Positions 25,366 through 35,226 of a stretch of 64,000 nucleotides of DNA are shown here, one piece after another. Each line of letters begins with the position of its first letter. Position 1 is the first letter of the stretch. The notes beneath the pieces were generated by a model, which worked only from the letters and a program-made list of their open reading frames with translations, did not search any database and had not been told where the DNA came from. The stretch is from positions 1 through 64,000 of the forward strand of contig CAYJMG010000013.1 in NCBI GenBank assembly GCA_964371355.1. The letters run 5' to 3'. The DNA comes from JACRBR01 sp964371355 (GTDB taxonomy: Bacteria > Chloroflexota > Dehalococcoidia > DSTF01 > JACRBR01). Position numbers and translations under genes: made by a program.

Positions 25366-26625
25366 ATGCGGCGTCTCACGCGCCTGTACCGCACCATCTT
25401 CATCGACAACCGCACGCTGACGGGCGTGTTGGTGTTGTTCCTCGTGTGCGCGGTCAGCGCGATCTCGACCGGGTTCTGGCTGGCGTGGCGCCTTTCGTAC
25501 GTAGCGTTGCTGGGGATCCCGGTGGCGTATGCGTGGGCGCGCCTGAACTTGCAGGGGATCGAGATCACGGCGGACCGGTCGGGTGACCGCCTGCAGGAGG
25601 GCGGGACGTACGAAGAGCGCATCACCGTCCGCAACCGGTCCTGGCTGGCGAAGGTATGGCTTGAGATCGACGACCCGAGCGAGATGCCCGGGCACCATGC
25701 GCGGAGGGTGGTCACCGTGCCGGCGAAGGGGTCGCGCACGTTCCGCGTGAAATCGACGATTACGCGGCGGGGGCTGTATGCGGTGGGGCCGGTGATGGTA
25801 CGGACGGGGGACCCGTTCGGGCTGTTCCATCACGAGCGCAGCTACGGACGGTCACAAAACGTCCTGGTGTACCCGCGCGCGACGGAGCTGCCGAACTTCT
25901 ACGTGCCGCCGGCCAACCTGCCGGGCGAAGGCCGGTTCCGGCGGCGCACGCACTACGTGACGCCGAACGCCTCGGGCGTGCGGCCCTACGAGTTCGGCGA
26001 CAGCTACAACCGCATCCACTGGGCCAGCACGGCACGCACCGGCGAGCTGATGGTGAAGATCTTCGAGCTGGATCCCGCAAGCGACATCTGGATCATCGTC
26101 GACCTTGACCGCGAGGTGCACGTCGGTGACGGCGACGACTCGACGGAGGAGTATGGCGTACGGATCGCGGCGTCGGTCGCGCGATACTTCCTGACGGCGA
26201 ACCGCACCGTCGGCTTCATGTCGTACGGCCGCAGCTTCGACGTGATCGAGGCGGAGCGCGGCATCGACCAGTACACCCGGATCCTGGAGTCGCTCGCGAT
26301 GGCGCGGACGTGGGGCGACGTGCCGCTGCACGACCTGGTCGCGAACGAGGCACGCCGGTTCGGGCGGCACACGACGGTGGTGGTGATCACGCCGTCGACG
26401 GACGAGCGCTGGGTGGCGGCACTGGGGCTGCTGCACGGGCGCGGCGTGAAGGTGGCGGCGATCGTGCTGGAGACCAGCACCTTCGGCGGGGCCGAGAGTT
26501 CGCTGGGCGTGTTCGCGACGCTCGCGGCGAGCGACGTGTTCACGTACATGGTGAAGCACGCGGACGATCTGCAGAGCGCGCTGGGCGGGACGGTGGAAGA
26601 CGCACCGGCGAAATCGGGGACGTAG
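25366..26625 (+). CDS. Membrane-anchored DUF58 protein
   Basis: A 419-residue protein with two N-terminal membrane helices (about 20-60), a beta-rich domain, then the DUF58 signature GVRPYEFGDSYNRIHWASTARTGELMVK and a VWA-like domain with DLDRE in place of a full MIDAS. It is the expected partner of the MoxR ATPase just upstream. Spacing of 9 nt on both sides shows operon membership. Confidence 0.9.
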   Translation: MRRLTRLYRTIFIDNRTLTGVLVLFLVCAVSAISTGFWLAWRLSYVALLGIPVAYAWARLNLQGIEITADRSGDRLQEGGTYEERITVRNRSWLAKVWLEIDDPSEMPGHHARRVVTVPAKGSRTFRVKSTITRRGLYAVGPVMVRTGDPFGLFHHERSYGRSQNVLVYPRATELPNFYVPPANLPGEGRFRRRTHYVTPNASGVRPYEFGDSYNRIHWASTARTGELMVKIFELDPASDIWIIVDLDREVHVGDGDDSTEEYGVRIAASVARYFLTANRTVGFMSYGRSFDVIEAERGIDQYTRILESLAMARTWGDVPLHDLVANEARRFGRHTTVVVITPSTDERWVAALGLLHGRGVKVAAIVLETSTFGGAESSLGVFATLAASDVFTYMVKHADDLQSALGGTVEDAPAKSGT

Positions 26626-26634
26626 GGGCGGACG

Positions 26635-28911
26635 ATGCGAGAAGCGAACTGGGACGAGATCTTTCAACGGCGACACGACGAGGGCGCCCAAGACGAGCGG
26701 CTGTCCGCGATCATCCCGTGGGAGGAGTGGCTGACGCTGGGGATCACGGCGCTGCTGTTCCTGGCGTGTGTCGCGTCGATCCAGGGTGCGAACTGGGTGG
26801 ACGAGATGCCGTCGCTGTACCCGATCGGGTTCGCGGGGCTGCTGGCCGGCTACGGGCTGGCGAAGGTGCGGTGGCCGGGGGCGGTACTGCACCTGGTGGC
26901 GCTGGCCGGCGGAGCGGCGCTGGTGTACTTCCAACTGCTGGCGATCCTGCCCGGGGGAACGCCGGCGGCTCGCACGGACCAACTGCTGGACCGCATGTAC
27001 GTGTGGTGGTCGGCGGCGACACAGGGCGGCATCAGCAACGATGGGCTGCCCGTAGTCGTAGTGATACTGGCGCTGACGTGGATAGGCGCATATGCCTCGG
27101 CGTGGGCGATTTTCCGGCTGAAGAACCCGTGGCTGGGGTTGATCCCCAGCGGACTGGCGCTGATGTGGAACATCAGCTTCATCCCGGGGCAGTTCAGCTA
27201 TGCCTTCGTCGCGTACTGCTTCGGCGCGGTGCTGCTGGTGATGCGGCTGCACGTCGAGCAGAAGCAGATCGCCTGGAACGCGGAGCGCATCGCGTACCCG
27301 GAGTTCATGAGCCTGTCGGTACTGCACGTGACCTTCTGGGCGACGGTGGCGCTGCTGTTGGGCGTGTGGCTGATGCCGCTGGCACATCGCTCGGACACGG
27401 CGAAGGAGCGATGGGACGACTTCACGGCGCCGCTGACGAGCCGACTGGACCCGTACGCACGCGTGTTCGTGGGCGTGAACGCGAAGAAGCCGATCAACGC
27501 GCACAACATCAAGGACGCGCTGCCGTTCCAGGGGAAGATCACGCTGAACGGCAAGGACGCGGTGCAGATCGATGTCGAGCTGACGCCCGAGATGGCGCAG
27601 TTCTTGCGGGAGCAGTCGTTCGACGAGTACACGAGCAACGGGTGGAAGCTGAACGTGAACGGCGTCGAACTCCCGCCCGGAGAGCGGACGGAGGAAGGTC
27701 AGCCGGTGCCGGAGGCTTCGCGGCAGGAGGTGGCCATCAACGTCACGGTCGAGGGCGGCAACGACGAGCACCTCTTCAGCGTGGGCCAGCCGTTGCAGTC
27801 GGACCAGGCCGCCAGCGCGCGCATCGGGAGCGATCCCGGCGACATCAGCAGCCTGAAGCCCGACACGGATCTGGACGACGGCGATACCTACAGCGTGACG
27901 GGCAGCGCCGCGATCCCAAGCATCGAGCAGCTCAACGCCGCTGGCACGGCTTACCCGCAGTGGGTGCTGGACCGCTACCTGCAGCTACCGGAGGACCTGC
28001 CGGAGCGCGTAGGAGCGAAGGCGCGCGAGGTGACCACGGGCGCGCAGACGCCCTACGAAGAGGCGCTGCTGGTCCAGCAGTATTTGCGGACGTTCCCCAA
28101 CGACTACAACGTGCCGGCGACGCCGCCCGGCCGGGACGCGATCGACTTCTTCCTGTTCGATGTGCAGCGCGGGTACTTCGATTATCACGCCTCGGCCATG
28201 GCGGTGATGCTGCGGACGCTGGGGGTCCCGTCGCGAGTGGCGACGGGGTACGTCATCGACCCGCTGGCGGAGGGCGAGGACAACCACTACACGCTGACCC
28301 AGCGGAACGCCTACGCTTGGCCCGAGGTGTACTTCCCGGGCGTTGGCTGGGTGGAGTTCAGCCCGTCGCCCGCGCAGCCGCCGATCCCGCGCCGAAGCGA
28401 CGCGCCGGCGGCCGAAGCGACGCCGGGCGGCAGCCCCGGCGAACGCGGGCTGGGCGACGGCCTGGACCTGGGCGGCCTGGAGCCGGCGGGGCCGGTGGCT
28501 CCGCTGCCGCAGGCGGGCGAGGGCGGCGGCGACAACAGCCTGCCGTTGCTGATCGGGCTGTTCGCGGCCGTCGTGGCGCTGGTGGTGGCCGCGGCAGGCG
28601 CGACGTTCGCGTGGGAGTACGGGCTGGGCGGGCTGCCGCAGCCCGTGCGGCTATGGGAGAAGACGATGCGGCTGGCGACGCTGGCGCAGGAACGGCCCGA
28701 GTCCCACGAGACGCCGCGGGAGTTTGCTGCGCGGCTGCGACGCGAGGTGCCGGGCGCGGACGCCGCGGGCTACGTAGCGGCGCGCTACGAGCGGTCCCGC
28801 TTCGGGCACAAGGACCTGTCGGACGAGGAGAGTGAGCGGCTGGAGTCGGCGTGGACGTCCCTGCGTAACGCCTTATTGCGGCGTGCGCTACGATTGCGTC
28901 CACGGAGCTAA
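26635..28911 (+). CDS. TgpA-like membrane protein with degenerate transglutaminase domain
   Basis: A 758-residue protein: six N-terminal membrane helices, an extracellular region with a transglutaminase-like fold (about 440-585), a Pro/Gly linker, one more helix (about 640) and a C-terminal DUF4129-like tail (REFAARLRREVPGAD). The family catalytic triad Cys-His-Asp is absent: RGYFDYHASAM has Phe515 for Cys, RNAYAWPEVY has Tyr560 for His and WVEFSPSP has Ser576 for Asp. The fold-forming residues around each are kept, so the domain is probably intact but not a cysteine enzyme. It is the third gene of the MoxR-DUF58 operon. Confidence 0.88.
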   Translation: MREANWDEIFQRRHDEGAQDERLSAIIPWEEWLTLGITALLFLACVASIQGANWVDEMPSLYPIGFAGLLAGYGLAKVRWPGAVLHLVALAGGAALVYFQLLAILPGGTPAARTDQLLDRMYVWWSAATQGGISNDGLPVVVVILALTWIGAYASAWAIFRLKNPWLGLIPSGLALMWNISFIPGQFSYAFVAYCFGAVLLVMRLHVEQKQIAWNAERIAYPEFMSLSVLHVTFWATVALLLGVWLMPLAHRSDTAKERWDDFTAPLTSRLDPYARVFVGVNAKKPINAHNIKDALPFQGKITLNGKDAVQIDVELTPEMAQFLREQSFDEYTSNGWKLNVNGVELPPGERTEEGQPVPEASRQEVAINVTVEGGNDEHLFSVGQPLQSDQAASARIGSDPGDISSLKPDTDLDDGDTYSVTGSAAIPSIEQLNAAGTAYPQWVLDRYLQLPEDLPERVGAKAREVTTGAQTPYEEALLVQQYLRTFPNDYNVPATPPGRDAIDFFLFDVQRGYFDYHASAMAVMLRTLGVPSRVATGYVIDPLAEGEDNHYTLTQRNAYAWPEVYFPGVGWVEFSPSPAQPPIPRRSDAPAAEATPGGSPGERGLGDGLDLGGLEPAGPVAPLPQAGEGGGDNSLPLLIGLFAAVVALVVAAAGATFAWEYGLGGLPQPVRLWEKTMRLATLAQERPESHETPREFAARLRREVPGADAAGYVAARYERSRFGHKDLSDEESERLESAWTSLRNALLRRALRLRPRS

Positions 28912-28914
28912 CGC

Positions 28915-30291
28915 TTGGACGCTAACCGCCTCACGGAGATCCTGGCCGCCGCGCGCCTGTCGCTGCCAGACCCCGCGTCGATCGAGATCGCCGGTACGGA
29001 TCCGGTGCTGGGGGCGCGATTCCCGGTCGGCGAAGCAGCGGCGGTGGCCGTGGCGGCGTGCGGGTCGGCGGCAGCCGATCTATGGCGGCTGCGGACGGGG
29101 CGGACACAGTCGGTGCGCGTCGAACTGCGGGCGGCGGCGGCTTCGCTGATCGGGTTCGTGCTGCAACGGCTCGAGGGCCAGGCGACGCCGCGGACGGCCG
29201 AGGGGAACCCGGCCGTCGCGCTGTACGAGTGCGGCGACGGCCGCTGGATCCACCTGCACGGCGCCTTCCCCGCGCTGAAGGCCGGCACGTTCGAGGTGCT
29301 GAAGTGCGACGAGACCGCCGAGGCGATCGCGGCGGCGTTGCGTGCCTGGTCAGCGCAGGATCTCGAGGACGCGCTGGCGGCACGGGGGATGTGCGGCGCA
29401 ATGGTCCGCACCGCCGAGGAGTGGGCGGCACACCCGCAGGGGATCGCGCTTTCGACGCTGCCTGCCGTTGAGGTGGTGCAGATCGGCGACGCGCCGCCGA
29501 CGCCGCTACCCGAGGGCGACCGGCCGCTGGCGGGCGTGCGGGCGCTGGACCTGACGCGCGTGCTGGCGGGACCGGCGTGCGGGCGTACGCTCGCCGAGCA
29601 CGGCGCGGACGTGCTGCTGGTGAACGCGCCCGAGCTGCCGAACGTGCCCGCGTTCGTGCTGGACACGAGCCACGGCAAGCGGTCGGCCTACGTCGACCTG
29701 CGCACCGATGACGGCGCGCGCACGATGCGCGAGCTGCTTGGCGAGGCGGACGTATTCTGCCAGGGGTACCGGTCCGGGGCTATGCAGCGGCGCGGGCTGG
29801 GGCTGGAGGATGTGGCGGCCATTCGGCCGGGCATCGTGTACGTCTCGATCAACTGCTACGGCCACACCGGCCCCTGGCGCGAGCGGCCGGGCTGGGAGCA
29901 GCTCGCCCAAAGTGCGACGGGGATCGCGGCGGCGCAGGGAGCGCCGGGCAAGCCGCAGCTCGTGCCGGCGGCGGCCTGCGACTACACGACGGGGTACCTG
30001 GCGGCGTACGGCGTGATGACAGCGCTGGCGCGGCGCGCGACGGAAGGCGGGAGCTGGCACGTGCGGGCGTCGCTGTGCCAGACGGCGATGTGGTTCACGC
30101 GGCTGGGCGCGACGTGCGATCCGGCGGCCGCGAGCGGCCTGGGTGATGTGGCGGGGCTGATGATGCAGTCGGAGACGGCACAGGGTGGGCTGACGCACCT
30201 GCGGCCGGTGGTGGAGCTGCCGGAGACGGCGCCCAAGTGGGAGCGGCCATCGCCGGCGCTGGGCGCCGACGCGCCCGCCTGGGCTGAATAG
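28915..30291 (+). CDS. CaiB/BaiF (class III) CoA-transferase, fused form
   Basis: A 458-residue protein. The second part (from about residue 200, LAGVRALDLTRVLAGPACGRTLAEHGADV) is a class III CoA-transferase start, with the catalytic Asp in AACDYTTGYLAAYG. The first 190 residues resemble the C-terminal half of another such enzyme, so the gene looks like a permuted or fused pair, as seen in some SAR202/Dehalococcoidia-type proteins. Substrate unknown. The start is TTG 28915 with GGAG eight bases upstream. It follows the TgpA-like gene by 3 nt and may be read from the same promoter. Confidence 0.8.
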   Translation: MDANRLTEILAAARLSLPDPASIEIAGTDPVLGARFPVGEAAAVAVAACGSAAADLWRLRTGRTQSVRVELRAAAASLIGFVLQRLEGQATPRTAEGNPAVALYECGDGRWIHLHGAFPALKAGTFEVLKCDETAEAIAAALRAWSAQDLEDALAARGMCGAMVRTAEEWAAHPQGIALSTLPAVEVVQIGDAPPTPLPEGDRPLAGVRALDLTRVLAGPACGRTLAEHGADVLLVNAPELPNVPAFVLDTSHGKRSAYVDLRTDDGARTMRELLGEADVFCQGYRSGAMQRRGLGLEDVAAIRPGIVYVSINCYGHTGPWRERPGWEQLAQSATGIAAAQGAPGKPQLVPAAACDYTTGYLAAYGVMTALARRATEGGSWHVRASLCQTAMWFTRLGATCDPAAASGLGDVAGLMMQSETAQGGLTHLRPVVELPETAPKWERPSPALGADAPAWAE

Positions 30292-30293
30292 AA

Positions 30294-30317
30294 ACGGGCG
30301 GCCTCGCGACCGCCCGT
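30294..30317. terminator. Bidirectional hairpin between convergent genes
   Basis: Arms ACGGGCGG and CCGCCCGT around CCTCGCGA lie 3 bp after the CoA-transferase stop and 53 bp after the metK stop on the other strand. No long T tract is seen. Confidence 0.6.
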
Positions 30318-30369
30318 CACTCGCCGATCCCTGAGATCCTCTGCGTCCTCTGCGCCTCTGCAGTGAACC

Positions 30370-31602
<1,233 letters not shown>

Positions 31603-31655
31603 GTGTTTCTCCTGGACGTTGGAAGCGAGAAACGGGATGCGGGATGCGGGATCCC

Positions 31656-32051
31656 TTAGCCCCCGTCACCGTTTCTAGTGCTGAAATCCTTCCAGTTCTG
31701 GATAAGCCGGTACAGTTGCTTGGCTACAATTTCGTACTCCTGCATCAGTGGCTCAATCTCTTCTGAGGTGAAGTACCCGATCGCTTCACCTACCTCCAAG
31801 TGAACGATCATTTCGTTTGCAGAACCGAGGGCAATATCGAGAAAGGCGCGAAACTTCGCGGGTGAGCGCTTGGTCCCGTAGCCTTCGGCGATATTGGCGA
31901 GAATCGACTTGCTGGCTCGTCGCATCTGACTGGCAAGCTCGTACTGCTCCTCCTTGGGGAGCTTGCGGAGCAACTGATGCACGGGCATTAGGAGGACCTT
32001 GGCGCGTTGATACGCCTCAATGTCGCGGTAGTGCTGAATCGGTCTCCGCAT
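31656..32051 (-). CDS. Four-helix bundle protein, S23/IVP type (second copy)
   Basis: A 131-residue protein with the family blocks HYRDIEAYQRAKVL at the start and LASQMRRASKSILANIAEGYG in the middle. It is inserted between ahcY and metK, with no functional link to them that I can name. The start at 32051 (MRRPIQHYRD) matches the family N-terminus; a longer in-frame form starting at 32093 would overlap the ahcY stop and adds only low-complexity sequence. Confidence 0.85.
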   Translation of the reverse strand: MRRPIQHYRDIEAYQRAKVLLMPVHQLLRKLPKEEQYELASQMRRASKSILANIAEGYGTKRSPAKFRAFLDIALGSANEMIVHLEVGEAIGYFTSEEIEPLMQEYEIVAKQLYRLIQNWKDFSTRNGDGG

Positions 32052-32093
32052 GCCTGATCCCGTTTCCCGCGTCCCGTTTCTCGTGTCCAACAT

Positions 32094-33365
32094 CTACGTG
32101 CCGCTCTCCCAGCTGGTCAGGTATTTCTGTTGCTCTTCGGTCAGCGTGTCGATGTTCATGCCCATCGCGGCCAGCTTGAGGCGCGCGATCTCGGCGTCGA
32201 TCTCGCGGGGGACGGAGTAGACGTCGTTGGGCATGCTCTTGTGGTTGTTGGCCATGTGCTCGGCGCTGAGGGCCTGGTTGGCGAACGACATGTCCATGAC
32301 GCTGGCGGGGTGGCCCTCGGCGGCGGCGAGATTAATAAGACGCCCCTCGCCCAGTACGAAGATCTTGCGCCCGTCGCCCAGGCGGAACTCCTCGACGAAG
32401 GGGCGGACCTCGCGACGGGCCTCGGCCATTTCGGCCAGCGCGACGAGGTTGATCTCGTCGTTGAAGTGACCGCTGTTGGCGACGATGGCGCCGTCCTTCA
32501 TGGCTTCCATGTGCTGGCGGTCGATGACGTTGATGTCGCCGGTGACGGTGCAGAAGATGTCGCCGATCTTCGCGGCCTCGGCCATCGGCATGACGCGGAA
32601 GCCGTCCATCACGGCCTCGAGCGCGGGCAGCGGGTCGACCTCGGTGACGATCACCTGGGCGCCCATGCCACGGGCGCGGCTGGCGAACCCACGCCCGCAC
32701 CACCCGTAGCCGGCGACGACGACGTTCTTGCCGGCGATGAGGACGTTGGTGGCGCGGATGATGCCGTCGAGGGTGCTCTGGCCGGTGCCGTAGCGGTTGT
32801 CGAACATGTGCTTCGTGTTCGCTTCGTTGACGGCGATGATGGGGTAGCGCAGCTTGCCCTCCTGGGCCAGCGCGCGCAGGCGGATGACGCCCGTCGTCGT
32901 CTCCTCCGTGCCGCCGATGATGTGCGTCAGCAGGTCCGTGCGGTCCTTGTGCAGCCGCGCGACCAGGTCGGCACCGTCGTCCATCGTCATCGCCGGCTTC
33001 GCGTCGAGCACCGAGTCGATGTGCTTGTAGTACGTGGCGTTGTCCTCGCCCTTGATGGCGAAGGTGGAGATGCCATACTCGGCCACGAGGGCGCCAGCGA
33101 CGTCGTCCTGTGTGCTGAGCGGGTTGGAGGCGCACAGGTAGATCTCGGCGCCGCCGTCGCGCATGGCGATCATCAGGTTCGCCGTCTCGGTCGTGACGTG
33201 GAGGCAGGCGCCGACGCGGACGCCCTTCAGCGGCTGCTCCTTCGCGAAGCGGTCGCGGATCTGGCGGATGACGGGCATCTCCCGCGCGGCCCACTCGATG
33301 CGACGGACGCCCTCTTCGGCCAGGCGCAGTTCGCGTACGTGATGTGCTGTGGTCTCGGTGGTCAA
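32094..33365 (-). CDS. ahcY: Adenosylhomocysteinase
   Basis: A 423-residue NAD-dependent enzyme that splits S-adenosylhomocysteine into adenosine and homocysteine. Signatures: CLHVTTETANLM, the Lys/Asp/Asn block with NEANTKHMFDNRYGTGQS, the NAD loop VVAGYGWCGRGFA and the C-terminal HKSMPNDVY. It lacks the 40-residue insert of the longer bacterial enzymes, as in archaeal and Thermotoga-like forms. It lies between the GNAT gene (59 nt) and the S23 gene, within the SAM-cycle cluster. Confidence 0.96.
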   Translation of the reverse strand: MTTETTAHHVRELRLAEEGVRRIEWAAREMPVIRQIRDRFAKEQPLKGVRVGACLHVTTETANLMIAMRDGGAEIYLCASNPLSTQDDVAGALVAEYGISTFAIKGEDNATYYKHIDSVLDAKPAMTMDDGADLVARLHKDRTDLLTHIIGGTEETTTGVIRLRALAQEGKLRYPIIAVNEANTKHMFDNRYGTGQSTLDGIIRATNVLIAGKNVVVAGYGWCGRGFASRARGMGAQVIVTEVDPLPALEAVMDGFRVMPMAEAAKIGDIFCTVTGDINVIDRQHMEAMKDGAIVANSGHFNDEINLVALAEMAEARREVRPFVEEFRLGDGRKIFVLGEGRLINLAAAEGHPASVMDMSFANQALSAEHMANNHKSMPNDVYSVPREIDAEIARLKLAAMGMNIDTLTEEQQKYLTSWESGT

Positions 33366-33424
33366 GGTGCTTCCTTTCTTGAGGCGATACTCGCCGTGTC
33401 CTCGATGTACCGGGCTGGCTGCGT

Positions 33425-34336
33425 TCAGTCCGCGCGAATCCGCACGATCTCCTCGTTGGGGCTACCGCGCAGGCGGGCGAGTGTCCGCCGCAACAGCGTC
33501 TCGGCGCCGAGCACGTCGCGGCGGGTGGCGGCGCCCTCGATGAGCCTCGCCACCTCCTCGTAGCCCAGCCGTTCGTAGGCAGCGACCGCCGGGACGTTGG
33601 CGGGGTCGACGCTGAGCACCACCTCGCGGCAGCGCTCCAGCAGCAGCCGTGTGACGGCGGAGGTGGCGGCCTGCGCGAGCTTCATGTTGCGGTAGCGTGG
33701 GTGCGTGTAGACGTTGCCGACGACGGCGATGCCGCTGACGCCGGAGATGACGTGTGTCCCGGCGACGGCGACCACGTGTCCGTCGACCTCGGCGCCGAAG
33801 TACACGGCATCGTCGATCTGACGGGGGCTGTAGTACGACGGTACGCCATCCACGCGGTAGAGGCGGTTGATCTCGCGAGCGTCGAGGCCCGTAAGGCGTC
33901 GCGCGGCGCCTTCGGCGCGCCCAACGGGGCGGAACGTGTCGCGCGAGACCTGCATGCGGATCATGGTCTGGCGCTGGTCGAGGTCGAAGTGACGCAGCAC
34001 CGTCTCCAGGTGGTGCGGCTCGCAGGTGAGGAACGTGTGACGGCTGCCGGGGTGCACGCGCAGGGTCGCATCGAGTGCGCCGGCTTCGCCCATGGTGAAC
34101 GTCGCATGGCCAAGCCCACCGCGTGAGTGCAGAATCAGCGCCTCACGGCCACCGCTGCTGGCCTGCCACCACTCGGTCTGGCGGAAGAGCGACGGCTCGA
34201 GCTGGCCGAGGGCGTAGGCGGCGTAGGGGCGGCGCGCCTCGAGCAGCGCGCGGATGTGATCGCGGCTCTCCAGCCGGCGGACGGCGTACTCCGTCCACAG
34301 GTCGCGGGCGGCGCCTTTGCGCTCGACCACGGTCAT
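33425..34336 (-). CDS. GNAT family N-acetyltransferase
   Basis: A 303-residue protein. The acetyl-CoA fold is in the C-terminal half: VVAVAGTHVISGVSGIAVVGNVYTHPRYRNMKLAQAATSAV, then LSVDPANVPAVAAYERLGY. The N-terminal 140 residues form a second, more divergent alpha-beta domain, so it belongs to the two-domain GNATs. The start overlaps the mtnP stop by four bases (ATGA), so it is translated with the methylthioadenosine salvage genes; a role there is not established. Confidence 0.82.
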   Translation of the reverse strand: MTVVERKGAARDLWTEYAVRRLESRDHIRALLEARRPYAAYALGQLEPSLFRQTEWWQASSGGREALILHSRGGLGHATFTMGEAGALDATLRVHPGSRHTFLTCEPHHLETVLRHFDLDQRQTMIRMQVSRDTFRPVGRAEGAARRLTGLDAREINRLYRVDGVPSYYSPRQIDDAVYFGAEVDGHVVAVAGTHVISGVSGIAVVGNVYTHPRYRNMKLAQAATSAVTRLLLERCREVVLSVDPANVPAVAAYERLGYEEVARLIEGAATRRDVLGAETLLRRTLARLRGSPNEEIVRIRAD

Positions 34337-35226
34337 GCCGTCACCTCCGGTCGCACGCGGGCGAGGATCGGAGCCAGGTCGTGTTGCACGTTTTCCGGCA
34401 CCAGGGCAAGCGGCGTGACGATGGCTGTCGCCAGGGCGTCTTTGCAGGCGCAAGTGCGGGCCGGGCGCGAGCCGGCGGCCCCGGCGACGATCCGCTTGGC
34501 GTTGGCGACGTTGCGTTGCAGATTCTGCAGGATCATCTCGACGTTGACGGACTCGTGCTCCGCGTGCCAGGTGTCGTAGTCGGTGACGCAGGCGAGCGTG
34601 GCGTAACACATGCCGGCCTCCCGGGCGAGCTTGGCCTCGGGCAGCGCGGTCATGCCGATGATGTCGGCGCCCCACGAGCGGTGCAGCTCCGACTCGGCGC
34701 GGGTGGAGAACGCCGGGCCCTCCATCACCACGTACGTGCCGCCGCGGTGCGCGGTCACGCCAGCGCCGCTTGCCGCGCCCGCCAGCGTTTCGCTCAGCAC
34801 CGGACAGAACGGCTCGTCGAACGCGATGTGCGCGACAATGCCGCGGCCGAAGAACGTCGACGGCCGGCCGTGTGTGCGGTCGATGAGCTGATCGGGCACG
34901 ACCATGTGCATGGGCGCGATCTCCTCGCGAAGGCTGCCCACGGCGCTGACGGAGATCACGTACTCGACACCGAGCGAGGCCAGCGCCCAGATGTTCGCGC
35001 GCTGGGGCAGCTCAGACGGCAGGATGCGGTGGCCGACGCCGTGCCGAGGGAGAAAGGCGATACGCGTATCGCCAAGCGTGCCGAGCACGATGCTGTCGGA
35101 GGGCGCGCCAAACGGCGTATCGACCTCGACGGCCTGGACGCCGGAGAGGCCATCAATCTCGTAGAAGCCGGAACCGCCGATCACGGCCATCGTGGCCGCC
35201 TTCGTGGCCGCCTGCATGGCGCTCAT
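34333..35226 (-). CDS. mtnP: S-methyl-5'-thioadenosine phosphorylase
   Basis: A 297-residue purine nucleoside phosphorylase-type enzyme that splits methylthioadenosine into adenine and methylthioribose 1-phosphate. Signatures: MAVIGGSGFYEIDGL, FLPRHGVGHRILPSELPQRAN, VVMEGPAFSTRAES and the MTAP-specific block IGMTALPEAKLAREAGMCYA. Its product is the substrate of the MtnA encoded upstream, with which it overlaps by four bases. Confidence 0.94.
   Translation of the reverse strand: MSAMQAATKAATMAVIGGSGFYEIDGLSGVQAVEVDTPFGAPSDSIVLGTLGDTRIAFLPRHGVGHRILPSELPQRANIWALASLGVEYVISVSAVGSLREEIAPMHMVVPDQLIDRTHGRPSTFFGRGIVAHIAFDEPFCPVLSETLAGAASGAGVTAHRGGTYVVMEGPAFSTRAESELHRSWGADIIGMTALPEAKLAREAGMCYATLACVTDYDTWHAEHESVNVEMILQNLQRNVANAKRIVAGAAGSRPARTCACKDALATAIVTPLALVPENVQHDLAPILARVRPEVTA

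Noticed and set aside
25852..27771. 639-codon open frame antisense to the DUF58 and TgpA-like genes
   Set aside because: Composition is low-complexity Arg/His/Gln, and the other strand carries two coherent protein families.
26310..28835. 841-codon plus-strand frame overlapping the TgpA-like gene
   Set aside because: It is a Gly/Arg-rich +1 shadow without recognisable domains; the true gene is in the other frame.
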